From: Pirellulales bacterium | Lineage (GTDB): Bacteria > Planctomycetota > Planctomycetia > Pirellulales > JACPPG01 | Direction: 5' to 3' | Length of the DNA stretch: 64,000 bases | Assembly (NCBI GenBank): GCA_036490175.1 | Contig: DASXEJ010000393.1 | Location: forward strand, 23,167 to 87,166 | Part shown: positions 37,898-47,568 of the stretch, piece after piece | How the letters are laid out: each line of letters begins with the position of its first letter | Position numbering within the stretch: position 1 is the stretch's first letter | Made by a program: the position numbers and the translations under genes | Notes under the pieces: generated by a model | The model's database searches: none | Seen by the model: only the letters and a program-made list of their open reading frames with translations | What the model was told of the DNA's origin: nothing

Positions 37898-38835
37898 AAG
37901 TTCTCATAGCGGAAGACGAAATGGTGTCGCGACGTCTGCTCGAAGCGACGCTGCGACGTTGGGACTATGAAGTGATCGTCGCCCATGACGGGCATCAGGC
38001 ACTGGATATCGTGCAGCGCCCTGATGGCCCGAAACTGGTGGTGTTTGACTGGCTGATGCCAGGACTCGATGGCCTCGAGCTATGCCGCAGAGTTCGTGCC
38101 CAGCACCAAGAGCCCTACACATACATCCTGCTATTGACGGGCAAGCGCGATCCGGCGGATGTCGTCGAGGGACTATCGGCCGGCGCCGACGATTACATCA
38201 CCAAGCCGTTCGATCCGGCGGAATTGAAGGTGCGGCTGCGAGCCGGCAAGCGCATTCTTTGCCTGCAAGAGCAGCTCATCTCGGCGCGCGAGGCGTTGCG
38301 CGAGCTGGCGCTGCACGATTCACTGACCAAGCTTTGGAATCGCGCCGCGATTCACGACATGTTGGCAGTCGAAGTCAGCCGCAGTCGTCGCGAGGGGGCC
38401 TCGCTGGCGGCCATCGTGGCCGACTTGGATCACTTCAAACTCATCAATGATACGCATGGCCATCTCGTCGGCGACGCAGTCCTATCAGCGACCGCGAAGG
38501 CGCTGACGCAGTCGACGCGCCCCTACGATCCCATCGGTCGGATTGGTGGCGAGGAGTTTTTGATTCTCCTGCCGGGTTGCAATCAGGTCAACGCCGTGAG
38601 CCATGCCGAGCGTTTGCGGGCGGCTGTTGAGCGGTTGAGCGTAGAGACCGCCAGTGGTCTGATCAATGTCACGGCCAGCATTGGCGTCGCGGTCTTGGAC
38701 CGGGGATCCGAGGCGGAAGCGTTTGAGCTGATCCGTTCCGCCGACGAAGCCCTGTATCGCGCCAAGCGCAACGGGCGCAATCGCGTCGAGTGTAACCGAG
38801 TCTCCGGCCCGCTGCCGGAACTGACCACGGTGTAA
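37894..38835 (+). CDS. PleD-like response regulator with diguanylate cyclase domain
   Basis: A 313-residue protein. An N-terminal receiver (D52 in [12 protein letters not shown], residues 1-120) is followed by a GGDEF domain with GGEEF at 218-222. An RxxD inhibitory site (R209-D212) stands five residues ahead of GGEEF, as in product-inhibited cyclases, so an I-site for c-di-GMP seems intact. Active enzymes make c-di-GMP from GTP. The preceding kinase overlaps by four bases and is probably its phosphodonor. Stop near a convergent hairpin (38859-38895). Confidence 0.93.
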
Positions 38836-38858
38836 GAGCGGGGCGCGTGTGCCGGCGA

Positions 38859-38895
38859 AAGCGGTAACCGACAGCCGACGCTACGTTTACCGCTT
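38859..38895. terminator. Candidate bidirectional terminator between convergent genes
   Basis: Perfect 9-bp arms (38859-38867 AAGCGGTAA; 38887-38895 TTACCGCTT) with a 19-base loop. The right arm is the end of the NYN gene itself. No T run follows on either side, so termination is uncertain. Confidence 0.4.
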
Positions 38896-39648
38896 GAGTT
38901 GGCGAACCTTGTAGTTGCCGCGGCTTTCGTCGTACTCCAGTTCGATCAGCCCCTTGGCCTTGATGTCTTCGAGCAAGTCCGAAAAGCTGCCGTAGCCGTA
39001 GTAAGACTCGCTAAAGCCGGGATAGACGCGCCGTATTGTTTGCTTCAGCAGCGAGCCCCACAACGGATCGTAATCTTGCTCGACCGACTGCAACACCTCC
39101 AGCACGCGCTCGGCCGCCTCTTGTTTCTTGTCTTCCTCGGGCTTGCCTTTTTTGGGGGAGGGAGCGCGCGTCTTTTTGGCCGCCCGGATCAGGTCGTCGT
39201 AGTAGATAAACTCGTCGCAGTTCGCGATCAGCAGGTCCGAGGTCGAGCTCTTTACGCCGCAGCCGAGGACCCGCTTGTTGTTTTCCTTGAGCTTGGAGAC
39301 CAGGGGCGAAAAATCGCTATCGCCCGAGATCAGGGCGAAGACGTCGATATGGTCTTTCGAGTAGCACAGGTCGATGGCGTCGACGACCATGCGAATGTCG
39401 GCGCTGTTCTTGCCGCTCATCCGCCGCTGAGGAATGTCGATCAGTTCGACGCCTTGCCCATGAAACTCCTGCACGGCGTCCTTGTAGTGACTCCAATCAC
39501 AGTACGCGCGCTTGTAGACGATCCGTCCCTTCTCCAGCAATCTTTTCAGGACAAATTGAATCTGAAAACCGCCGACTCCCATCTCGCGGACGCCGATGGC
39601 CAGGTTCTCGAAATCGACGAAGACGGCAATCAGTGGTTCGACAGACAT
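38887..39648 (-). CDS. NYN-domain (LabA/DUF88) protein with C-terminal OST-HTH/LOTUS domain
   Basis: A 253-residue protein from ATG 39648. The NYN nuclease-like domain has the acidic residues in VFVDFENLAIG, KNSADIRMVVDAIDL and ISGDSDFSPLVSKL. A Lys/Pro-rich linker (KKTRAPSPKKGKPEEDKKQE) leads to a LOTUS-like winged helix (DPLWGSLLKQTIRRVYP, SYYGYGSFSDLLEDIKAKGL). NYN proteins are PIN-like RNases and LOTUS domains bind RNA or protein partners, so an RNA-processing role is inferred. A longer frame to 39813 is not supported by the family start (MSVEPLIAVFVD). Confidence 0.88.
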   Translation of the reverse strand: MSVEPLIAVFVDFENLAIGVREMGVGGFQIQFVLKRLLEKGRIVYKRAYCDWSHYKDAVQEFHGQGVELIDIPQRRMSGKNSADIRMVVDAIDLCYSKDHIDVFALISGDSDFSPLVSKLKENNKRVLGCGVKSSTSDLLIANCDEFIYYDDLIRAAKKTRAPSPKKGKPEEDKKQEAAERVLEVLQSVEQDYDPLWGSLLKQTIRRVYPGFSESYYGYGSFSDLLEDIKAKGLIELEYDESRGNYKVRQLKR

Positions 39649-39942
39649 GCGGGGCGCGACCTCGTGTCGTGGGGTTCCAATAATCTGAGTTTCCGATGCG
39701 GCGTGCTCGCCTGTGAGGTCGCACAAATGGTCCGAGAACGAGACCGCCCAAGAGCGGCCGCGCGCACCCCAATGGCAGGCGACAAGATTGTCCACGCTTG
39801 AGATTCGAAACACAACCTCAAGGCGCTACGGCTGGCAAAGATTCCTACCGTCGAAATGCGTCACTGAGCGCGGGAACGACGGCCACAGCAACACCCCGCC
39901 ATGCCCAACAGTCGCCGGCCGTACGCTGACGAAGGTCTTCGC

Positions 39943-41184
39943 TCACCTGCTCTTCGCACGTCTCGCGGCAGCCGTTCTTGGCGCGGCCGCGGGATTTTCA
40001 ACATCGACCGCATTGATGGATCGCGTTGCGCGACGGTGGGGCAACGACGCGCCTTGCAATCGAGTTCGTGGCGAAGGTGCATCTTCGGCCAATCCGCGGG
40101 GTACCGGTGCATCGCGCACCACGGCCTTGGCGGGCAGGTCCTCGCGGAGGCCTTGAAATGAGGGATGCCGCAACACATGAGCTCGCGTCCAGTTCGTGAA
40201 TTCGACCTGGCACACCAACCGCGGGTCGACCCAATGTACGCCGCGACCGGCCTCGCGAAGCGTCAAGTTGGCAAAGGGAGAGTCTTGCCGCGCCAGCCGC
40301 TTCAGCTTGTTTCGCAAGGATACGAGCATGCTGGCAGAAAACCCTGTTCCTACGCGCCCCGCGTAGAGCAAATGGCCGGGACGATCGAAATATCCGACTA
40401 GAATTGCGCCGAGACCCAGCCGCGACGAGGCGGGCTCTGTGAAGCCGCCAATGACGAACTCTTCTCGTTGGACGCACTTGGTCTTCAGCCAGTCGCGACC
40501 GCGCCCCTCGCGGTACGGTCGATCGATCCGTTTGGAAACGATCCCTTCTAAACCGCGCCGGCAACATTGGTGAAAGAACTCGGGCCCATTTCCCAGCAGA
40601 TGCTCACTGTGGCGCAACGGACTTGCAGGTCCCTGGCCGGCGAGTACCTGCGCGAGAAGCTCCTTTCGCTCGATGAGGGGTCGTTCGCGCAAGTCGTAAC
40701 CTTCGAGATAGAGCAGATCGAAGAGGTAATAAACGAATCGCTTTGTGGCGCCGTTACTGAGCGCCGTTTGCAGGTCCTGGAAGCTGCTGACGCCGGCAGG
40801 GTCGAGCACTACTACTTCGCCGTCGAAGATCGCGGTCTCCAGCCCTAAGGACTCTACCGCCCCGGCAAGTTGTGGGAAGCGCCTGGTCCAATCGAGTTGC
40901 CGGCGCGTCAGCAGCCGGGCCCCCTGTCTGTCCAGCCGGCAAATTAAGCGGTAACCATCGAGTTTGATTTCGTGCAGCCACTCGGACCCAACGGGGGGAG
41001 CCGCGACTAACGTCGCAAGTTCGGGGACGATACTTTTGGGTAGCCCCCGGCGCAGGGTGGCAGGCAAGCCGTCGGCCGCGGCGAGAGCCGCCATGTGGGA
41101 GCCTGACCGCGTTTGCATAGCACGCGACCGCGGGGGCTTCGCCGTGGACTTTTTCGTTGTCGAACTCTTGGCTGCGCGACTCAT
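39943..41184 (-). CDS. ATP-dependent DNA ligase, LigD-type ligase domain (NHEJ)
   Basis: A 413-residue ligase with the nucleotidyl-lysine motif EIKLDGYR (K74 from the ATG at 41184). GEVVVLDP, YYLFDLLYLEGYDL, GIVSKRIDRPYREGRGRDW and KTKCVQREEFVIGGF follow in order. The OB-fold region (GRVGTGFS) is followed by HWVDPRLVCQVEFTNWT. No LigD polymerase (primase-like) or phosphoesterase domain is fused. The Arg/Ala-rich tail after residue ~360 is disordered and basic. In bacterial NHEJ this ligase seals breaks held by Ku; ku is two genes upstream. GAGG precedes the ATG. Confidence 0.9.
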   Translation of the reverse strand: MSRAAKSSTTKKSTAKPPRSRAMQTRSGSHMAALAAADGLPATLRRGLPKSIVPELATLVAAPPVGSEWLHEIKLDGYRLICRLDRQGARLLTRRQLDWTRRFPQLAGAVESLGLETAIFDGEVVVLDPAGVSSFQDLQTALSNGATKRFVYYLFDLLYLEGYDLRERPLIERKELLAQVLAGQGPASPLRHSEHLLGNGPEFFHQCCRRGLEGIVSKRIDRPYREGRGRDWLKTKCVQREEFVIGGFTEPASSRLGLGAILVGYFDRPGHLLYAGRVGTGFSASMLVSLRNKLKRLARQDSPFANLTLREAGRGVHWVDPRLVCQVEFTNWTRAHVLRHPSFQGLREDLPAKAVVRDAPVPRGLAEDAPSPRTRLQGASLPHRRATRSINAVDVENPAAAPRTAAARRAKSR

Positions 41185-41246
41185 CTGCACCTCGGAGGGA
41201 CGACGGTCATTGCCGCGCCCTCGGTCGGTTGAAATCTGTGGCCGTG

Positions 41247-41780
41247 CTATCCAGACAATCGTGCCCGCGCATACTGTGCCCAGGAACTGGTTGCGTCCCG
41301 TTGTAGATACTCTTGCCAGTACTTCGTGGCCTGATCGGTCTGTCCTCGCTCGTCATAACAATCAGCCAGATTGTAGAACGCGTCGGCGAACCAGGGAGCA
41401 AGTGCCAGTGATTTTTGAAGGGCGAACTCTGCCTCGTGGCACTGTTGCAATTCGCACAACACGACGCCCAGGTTGTTCCAAGCTTCGGGCCAGGCAACGT
41501 TGATTTGCACGACCTGACGAAAGCAATCGATCGCCTCGCTGCGGCGTCCTGTCTGGTAAAGCGTATTGCCAAGGTTGAAAAATCCGGCCGCCGATCGACC
41601 GTCGTGCCTGAGCACTCGACGGTAACAGCGGATCGCCTCCTGCAAACGGCCGGCTTCCTCGTGCTCGCAGCCCGCATCGAGTAAGGCATGTGTGTCGGGG
41701 CGCCGGGCGACCGGACTGATCGGGCGCGAGCCAGGAGCCGCCGGCGCGTTTCCCAGATCCTGTGGGTTGTTCGCGGACAT
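41247..41780 (-). CDS. TPR protein in the NHEJ operon
   Basis: A 177-residue soluble protein with about three TPR motifs (DAGCEHEEAGRLQEAIRCYR, GFFNLGNTLYQTGRRSEAID, NLGVVLCELQQCHEAEFALQ, and a final YNLADCYDERGQTDQATKYW). There is no signal peptide. It lies between ku and the DNA ligase with gaps of 18 and 62 bases, the same direction, so cotranscription is likely. A GGGGGGG box precedes the ATG at 41780; a TTG at 41798 is possible. TPRs are protein-binding scaffolds, so a role with Ku or ligase is suggested by position only. Confidence 0.82.
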   Translation of the reverse strand: MSANNPQDLGNAPAAPGSRPISPVARRPDTHALLDAGCEHEEAGRLQEAIRCYRRVLRHDGRSAAGFFNLGNTLYQTGRRSEAIDCFRQVVQINVAWPEAWNNLGVVLCELQQCHEAEFALQKSLALAPWFADAFYNLADCYDERGQTDQATKYWQEYLQRDATSSWAQYARARLSG

Positions 41781-41798
41781 TTGCCCCCCCTTGGTCAA

Positions 41799-42668
41799 TT
41801 ACGAGATCTTGCGCCGTCGCACCGCATGGGCACGGTGGCTGGCTGCCATTTTCTTAGGAGGCTTTGCAGTCATGCGCTTGCCCTGCCCCCCACGATGCGC
41901 CTTGGCGACGCTTGCCCGCAGGGCGTCCATCAAATTGACGACCACGGGTTCCTCCGCGCCCGGCGGCGTGACGAGTTCGCGTCCTTCGACCTTGGCTTCG
42001 ATCAAGGTTCGTAGCTTGTGGACGTACTCGTCCCGATACTTCGCAATGTCGAATTTCTTGGTGAGCGAAGCTTTGATGAGCGTTTCAGCCAAATGCAACT
42101 CTGTCGCCGAGACATGGGCGTCGCCCTCGACGAGCCCCTCCGACGATCGCACCTGGTCGGCATAGTTGAGCACGTTCAGGCTGAGCAGTTCGTCCTGCGC
42201 GCGCACGAGCACCAAGTGCTCGCGGCCGAAAATTACGGCCTGACCGATGCCCCACTTATCCTGGCTGGCCATGGCGCGATGCAAGACTGCGTACGGCTTA
42301 ACGCCCGCTTCGCCATCGGGCACCAGATAATAATGACGGCCCGAAAAATAGACTGGGTCGATCGTTTCCGGCGACACGAACGTGTCGAGCGTAATGGCCT
42401 TCTCGGCCGGTGTTCGCAAAACGTCCAGCTCGGCCGGTTCGATCACGACGTATTCGTCCTTGCTCACCTCGTAGCCGGACACAATTTCGTCATTGGAGAC
42501 GACGCCGTGTACGGGACAGGTTTTGACGTACCGAATACGGCTGTGGTCTTTGTCGTGCAGTTGGTGCAGGGCGATGCCGCCGCTCGCGCGCTCTTCGGTC
42601 GTGATCGCCTGCACCGGAACCGATACCAAGCTGAGCCGCAGAAAGCCCTTCCAGCTATAGCGCGCCAT
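41799..42668 (-). CDS. ku: Ku protein (bacterial NHEJ)
   Basis: A 289-residue Ku-core protein that binds DNA double-strand ends. Features of the family are MARYSWKGFLRLSLVSVPVQ at the N-terminus, RIRYVKTCPVHGVVSNDEI, KGYEV-like GYEVSKDEYVVIEPAELD, the conserved DPVYFSGRHYYLVPD and the AETLIKASL helix, with a Lys/Arg-rich tail at ~265-289. The ATG at 42668 matches the family; a longer frame to 42686 is open. It heads a leftward operon with a TPR gene and a LigD-type ligase. Confidence 0.93.
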   Translation of the reverse strand: MARYSWKGFLRLSLVSVPVQAITTEERASGGIALHQLHDKDHSRIRYVKTCPVHGVVSNDEIVSGYEVSKDEYVVIEPAELDVLRTPAEKAITLDTFVSPETIDPVYFSGRHYYLVPDGEAGVKPYAVLHRAMASQDKWGIGQAVIFGREHLVLVRAQDELLSLNVLNYADQVRSSEGLVEGDAHVSATELHLAETLIKASLTKKFDIAKYRDEYVHKLRTLIEAKVEGRELVTPPGAEEPVVVNLMDALRASVAKAHRGGQGKRMTAKPPKKMAASHRAHAVRRRKIS

Positions 42669-42877
42669 CGACGGACCCCCGGTCACTAGGGGAAATCGCT
42701 AGGCGGGCTCCGCCCTGGGAATTGCCGGTCCATCATTGCAGCCAGCAATGACAGCACGGGGCGTGCCAACAATAAGAAAAACGCCTGCGCCAGAGCGGAT
42801 CTCGACGAACCCGGGCGAAACACTGGTGCCAAGGGGGCGACCCCTATGGACGGGTAAGCATCTATCGCCCAGCGGTC

Positions 42878-43726
42878 TTAGTTGCCCGACAGTCCAGCGG
42901 CCAGCTTGCCGAGGGCTTCGGTCTCGATTTGGCGGACGCGCTCGCGCGTCAGGCCCAGCGATTCGCCGATCTCCTTCAGCGTGCGCGGCTCGTTGTCTTC
43001 CAGCCCAAACCGCAGTCGCAGGACGGTGGCCTCGCGAGGGTCCATCGTTTTGAGCTGCGCCATGACGTGCGTCAGGCTGTCACCCTCGACCATTTCGTCT
43101 TCGGGGCTGCGACTGTGTTCGTCCATGACCATCTCGGACAACGACCAGCCCGCTTCCGACTGATCGGTCTGCGGGGTCGAGCTGTAGATGCGAATGGCCT
43201 TCTTGATGATCGGCAGCTTCTTGCGCGGCAAGCCGAGCACGCGGCCGATCTCTTCGGGCGTGGGCGTGCGGCCCAACTCTTCCGACAGGCGAATCGTCGC
43301 GCGGCGCCACTTGGAAAGCAGCTCGACCATGTAGGCCGGGATGCGAATCGTCTTGGCCGTGTTGATCAAGGCCCGCTTGATCGACTGCTTGATCCAGTAG
43401 CTGGCGTAGGTGCTGAAGCGTGTGCCCATTGCTGGATCGAAGCCTTCCACGGCCCGCAACAGGCCGAGGTTGCCTTCCTCGATCAAATCTTGCAGCCCCA
43501 GGCCCTTGCCGGTGTAACCGCGGGCGATGTTCACCACCAACCGCAAATTGGCGCGGACCATGCGGTCGCGTGCGGCGGTGTCCCCCAGGCCGATGGCCAC
43601 GGCCAGCTCGCGTTCTTGTTCAGCGGACAAGAGTGCGGTTTCGTTGATCTCGCGCAGGTACGTCTCCAGGGGAGACTGGACGGCGGCAGAGGAACGTCGG
43701 CGTGTCTTCGGCATGGATGTCGCCAT
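42878..43726 (-). CDS. RpoD/SigA-type sigma-70 family factor, short form
   Basis: A 282-residue sigma factor from ATG 43726, with regions 1.2 (SPLETYLREINETALLSAEQE), 2 (RANLRLVVNIARGYTGKGLG, GTRFSTYASYWIKQSIKRA), 3 and 4 (LRLRFGLEDNEPRTLKEIGE, then LTRERVRQIETEALGKL). It lacks the acidic region 1.1 and the non-conserved region of the usual RpoD. It is therefore more like group 2 alternative housekeeping-type factors. The residues contacting -10 and -35 look intact. An upstream frame to 43936 is not sigma-like. Confidence 0.9.
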   Translation of the reverse strand: MATSMPKTRRRSSAAVQSPLETYLREINETALLSAEQERELAVAIGLGDTAARDRMVRANLRLVVNIARGYTGKGLGLQDLIEEGNLGLLRAVEGFDPAMGTRFSTYASYWIKQSIKRALINTAKTIRIPAYMVELLSKWRRATIRLSEELGRTPTPEEIGRVLGLPRKKLPIIKKAIRIYSSTPQTDQSEAGWSLSEMVMDEHSRSPEDEMVEGDSLTHVMAQLKTMDPREATVLRLRFGLEDNEPRTLKEIGESLGLTRERVRQIETEALGKLAAGLSGN

Positions 43727-43852
43727 CGGAATTACTGCGTAAGGGTCGCGGCAAGGAACACACAGAAGATCGACGGTCTCTACTGCAATTCTCCAGGCGC
43801 GCCGCCGACGGACAAGGTGAGCCGGATGTGCCAGCACTTCGGAGCGTACGGA

Positions 43853-43889
43853 ACAAAACGGCCCCGCCGGTAGTAACCGGCAGGGCCGT
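43853..43889 (-). terminator. Rho-independent terminator of rpsA
   Basis: A GC-rich stem of about 14 bp (arms 43858-43871 and 43876-43889) with a 4-base loop is followed on the minus strand by TTTGTT. It lies about 100 bases past the rpsA stop. Confidence 0.75.
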
Positions 43890-43990
43890 GGTGGGTTCAT
43901 GCTCGACGAAGCCGATCGCAGCGATCGAAACGACAAGCTCGTTTCGCCGCGTGTCGGTTGTGACGACTATACAGACTACTCGGACGAAGC

Positions 43991-45769
<1,779 letters not shown>

Positions 45770-46058
45770 GTACGACTTGTCACTATCTCCGGCATCACGG
45801 GCTGTGGAAAACTCACCTTGCCGCTGGCGCTGGATGGCTCGTGGAGAGCGCGCTCGCGCGGTCGACTGAGATCGCCTGTCCGCCGGTGTTAGAGGTATCC
45901 CCACAGGCCGCGATCCCTGCGCAGGGACCTAAACAATCGACTCTGAGGGCAAGCCGCCAAATATATCAGTCTTGGGCGGTAGTCACAATCGGTGGTTGGC
46001 GCGGCGATTCGCTCGGTCGGGCCAGGTATTTGCCACATCGGCAGGCGGCTGGGTGCTA

Positions 46059-46775
46059 TCACGCCACATGCGTGGCCGACGTCGTATGCTCGGCCACGCC
46101 AAGCCCGACCGGCTCTGCCGAATAGCAGCCCATGGCACGCAAGCGACTCTGTCGAGCCAGCCGATGGCAGCGGCGGATCCGCCGTTCGACTTCGGCGACG
46201 AGTTCTCGATCTTCGGCGGCCTGCGCCTCTGCGGGCATTATCGGCTCGCCGATATTCACATGGATCGTCGCCAGGCCGGGCAATAATTGGGTGCGCGGCC
46301 ACGCCTGATAGGCGCCGTCGATGCCCATCGGCAGCAGAGGGACCTTGGCCCGTTTCGCGAGCGCCGAGAAACCAGGCTTAAGCGTCGCGACTTCGCCATC
46401 CGGCGTGCGGGTCCCCTCCGGGAAGATTAAAACGATTTGCCCGGCTTTCAGGCGGCGCAGCATTTCTTTCAATCCGGCCAGCCCCGGTCCTTCGCGGTCG
46501 AGCGGGATCGCGTCGAGCGAGCGGATCAGCCAAGCAAACGGGGCGAACCTGAATAATGTGTCGCGGGCCAAGGGACTCATCCGCCGATTCAATGTCAGGC
46601 CCACGATCAGGGGGTCGAAGAGACTCTGATGATTCGCCAGGACCAGCGCGCCTCCCTCGCGAGGCTCATACTCGCGCCCGCTGCAACGAACATGAAACAA
46701 TGCGGCCGCCGACAGCCGGGCGCTGAACTGTATCGTGTCATATAACAGCCGCTTGGCGAGCGATCGATCGGCCAT
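46059..46775 (-). CDS. plsC: 1-acyl-sn-glycerol-3-phosphate acyltransferase (PlsC family)
   Basis: A 238-residue acyltransferase with the catalytic NHQSLFD (NHx4D motif, within VLANHQSLFDPLIVG), IPLDREGPGLAG and the FPEGTRTPDGE motif. It adds a second acyl chain to lysophosphatidic acid in phospholipid synthesis. The N-terminus has no clear transmembrane helix, but a membrane-associated segment is likely. Start is uncertain: ATG 46775 or GTG 46838. It follows cmk by about 85 bases and precedes rpsA in the same direction. Confidence 0.9.
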   Translation of the reverse strand: MADRSLAKRLLYDTIQFSARLSAAALFHVRCSGREYEPREGGALVLANHQSLFDPLIVGLTLNRRMSPLARDTLFRFAPFAWLIRSLDAIPLDREGPGLAGLKEMLRRLKAGQIVLIFPEGTRTPDGEVATLKPGFSALAKRAKVPLLPMGIDGAYQAWPRTQLLPGLATIHVNIGEPIMPAEAQAAEDRELVAEVERRIRRCHRLARQSRLRAMGCYSAEPVGLGVAEHTTSATHVA

Positions 46776-46859
46776 GATGGTGTTTGTCTCGCAAGCCTTG
46801 CCTCGGCCCGTCTTTATTGAATCGTTGAGCGCCGCCACGAAAGTGCCAACTCGGGTCCC

Positions 46860-47513
46860 CTATTTGGGCATCCGGGCCCGCACGAGCGCCTCCAAGCGAT
46901 CGACGACTTCGTCCGCCGCCAGACCATCGGTGTTGACCACGATCGCGTCGACGGCCGCCACCAGCGGGCCGACATCGCGTCCCTCGTCGCGCTGGTCGCG
47001 CTGGTTCTGGTCGGCGAGCACTTCTTCCAAGCTTAGCTTTTCGCCGCGAGCTTCCAAGTCGCGCTGTCGGCGGCGGGCTCGCTCTTCGGCCGAGGCGGTC
47101 AGAAAGACCTTGCACTCGGCCCGAGGAAAGACGACGGTCCCCTGATCACGGCCGTCGGTCACTACATTGTCTTGCCCAGCGGCGCGACGTTGCAATTGGA
47201 CCAGGTGCTCGCGCACGGCAGGGTTGTTGGCCGCGTAGTACGTGGCCGAGGTGACAGCCTGGGTGCGGATTTCGGCGGTCACGTCCTGGCCGTCGAGCAA
47301 CGTGCGATTTTCTTGAACGTCGATGTTCAGGCCGCGGGCAAGTTCGGCCAGGGCGGCCGGGTCTTCCCAATCCAGGCCATGGCGCAGGGCCGCCAGTGCC
47401 ACGGCGCGGTACATCGCGCCGGTATCGAGAAAACGGAACTCGAGCCGTGTCGCCAGCGAGCGAGCCGCGCTGCTTTTACCCGCTCCGGCGGGTCCGTCGA
47501 TGGTCACAATCAT
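46860..47513 (-). CDS. cmk: Cytidylate kinase
   Basis: A 217-residue NMP kinase converting CMP and dCMP to the diphosphates. The Walker A (IDGPAGAGKSSAARSLA), the CMP-binding FLDTGAMYRAVALAAL and the DGRDQGTVVFP motif are in place; the usual GRD-I-GT/GRD-M-GT has Gln here. The C-terminal lid has RRRQRDLEARGEKL. Gene order cmk-plsC-rpsA is a known arrangement for cmk near rpsA. The gap to the GH38-like gene upstream is 55 bases. Confidence 0.94.
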   Translation of the reverse strand: MIVTIDGPAGAGKSSAARSLATRLEFRFLDTGAMYRAVALAALRHGLDWEDPAALAELARGLNIDVQENRTLLDGQDVTAEIRTQAVTSATYYAANNPAVREHLVQLQRRAAGQDNVVTDGRDQGTVVFPRAECKVFLTASAEERARRRQRDLEARGEKLSLEEVLADQNQRDQRDEGRDVGPLVAAVDAIVVNTDGLAADEVVDRLEALVRARMPK

Positions 47514-47568
47514 GGCCGATGATGCTGCAAGGGACCCGATCCAGTCCTAGGTGATTATGCAGTCTCAA

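Noticed and set aside
42929..43873. 314-codon plus-strand frame
   Set aside because: Antisense to the sigma factor; composition is His/Gln/Arg-rich and no domain is seen.
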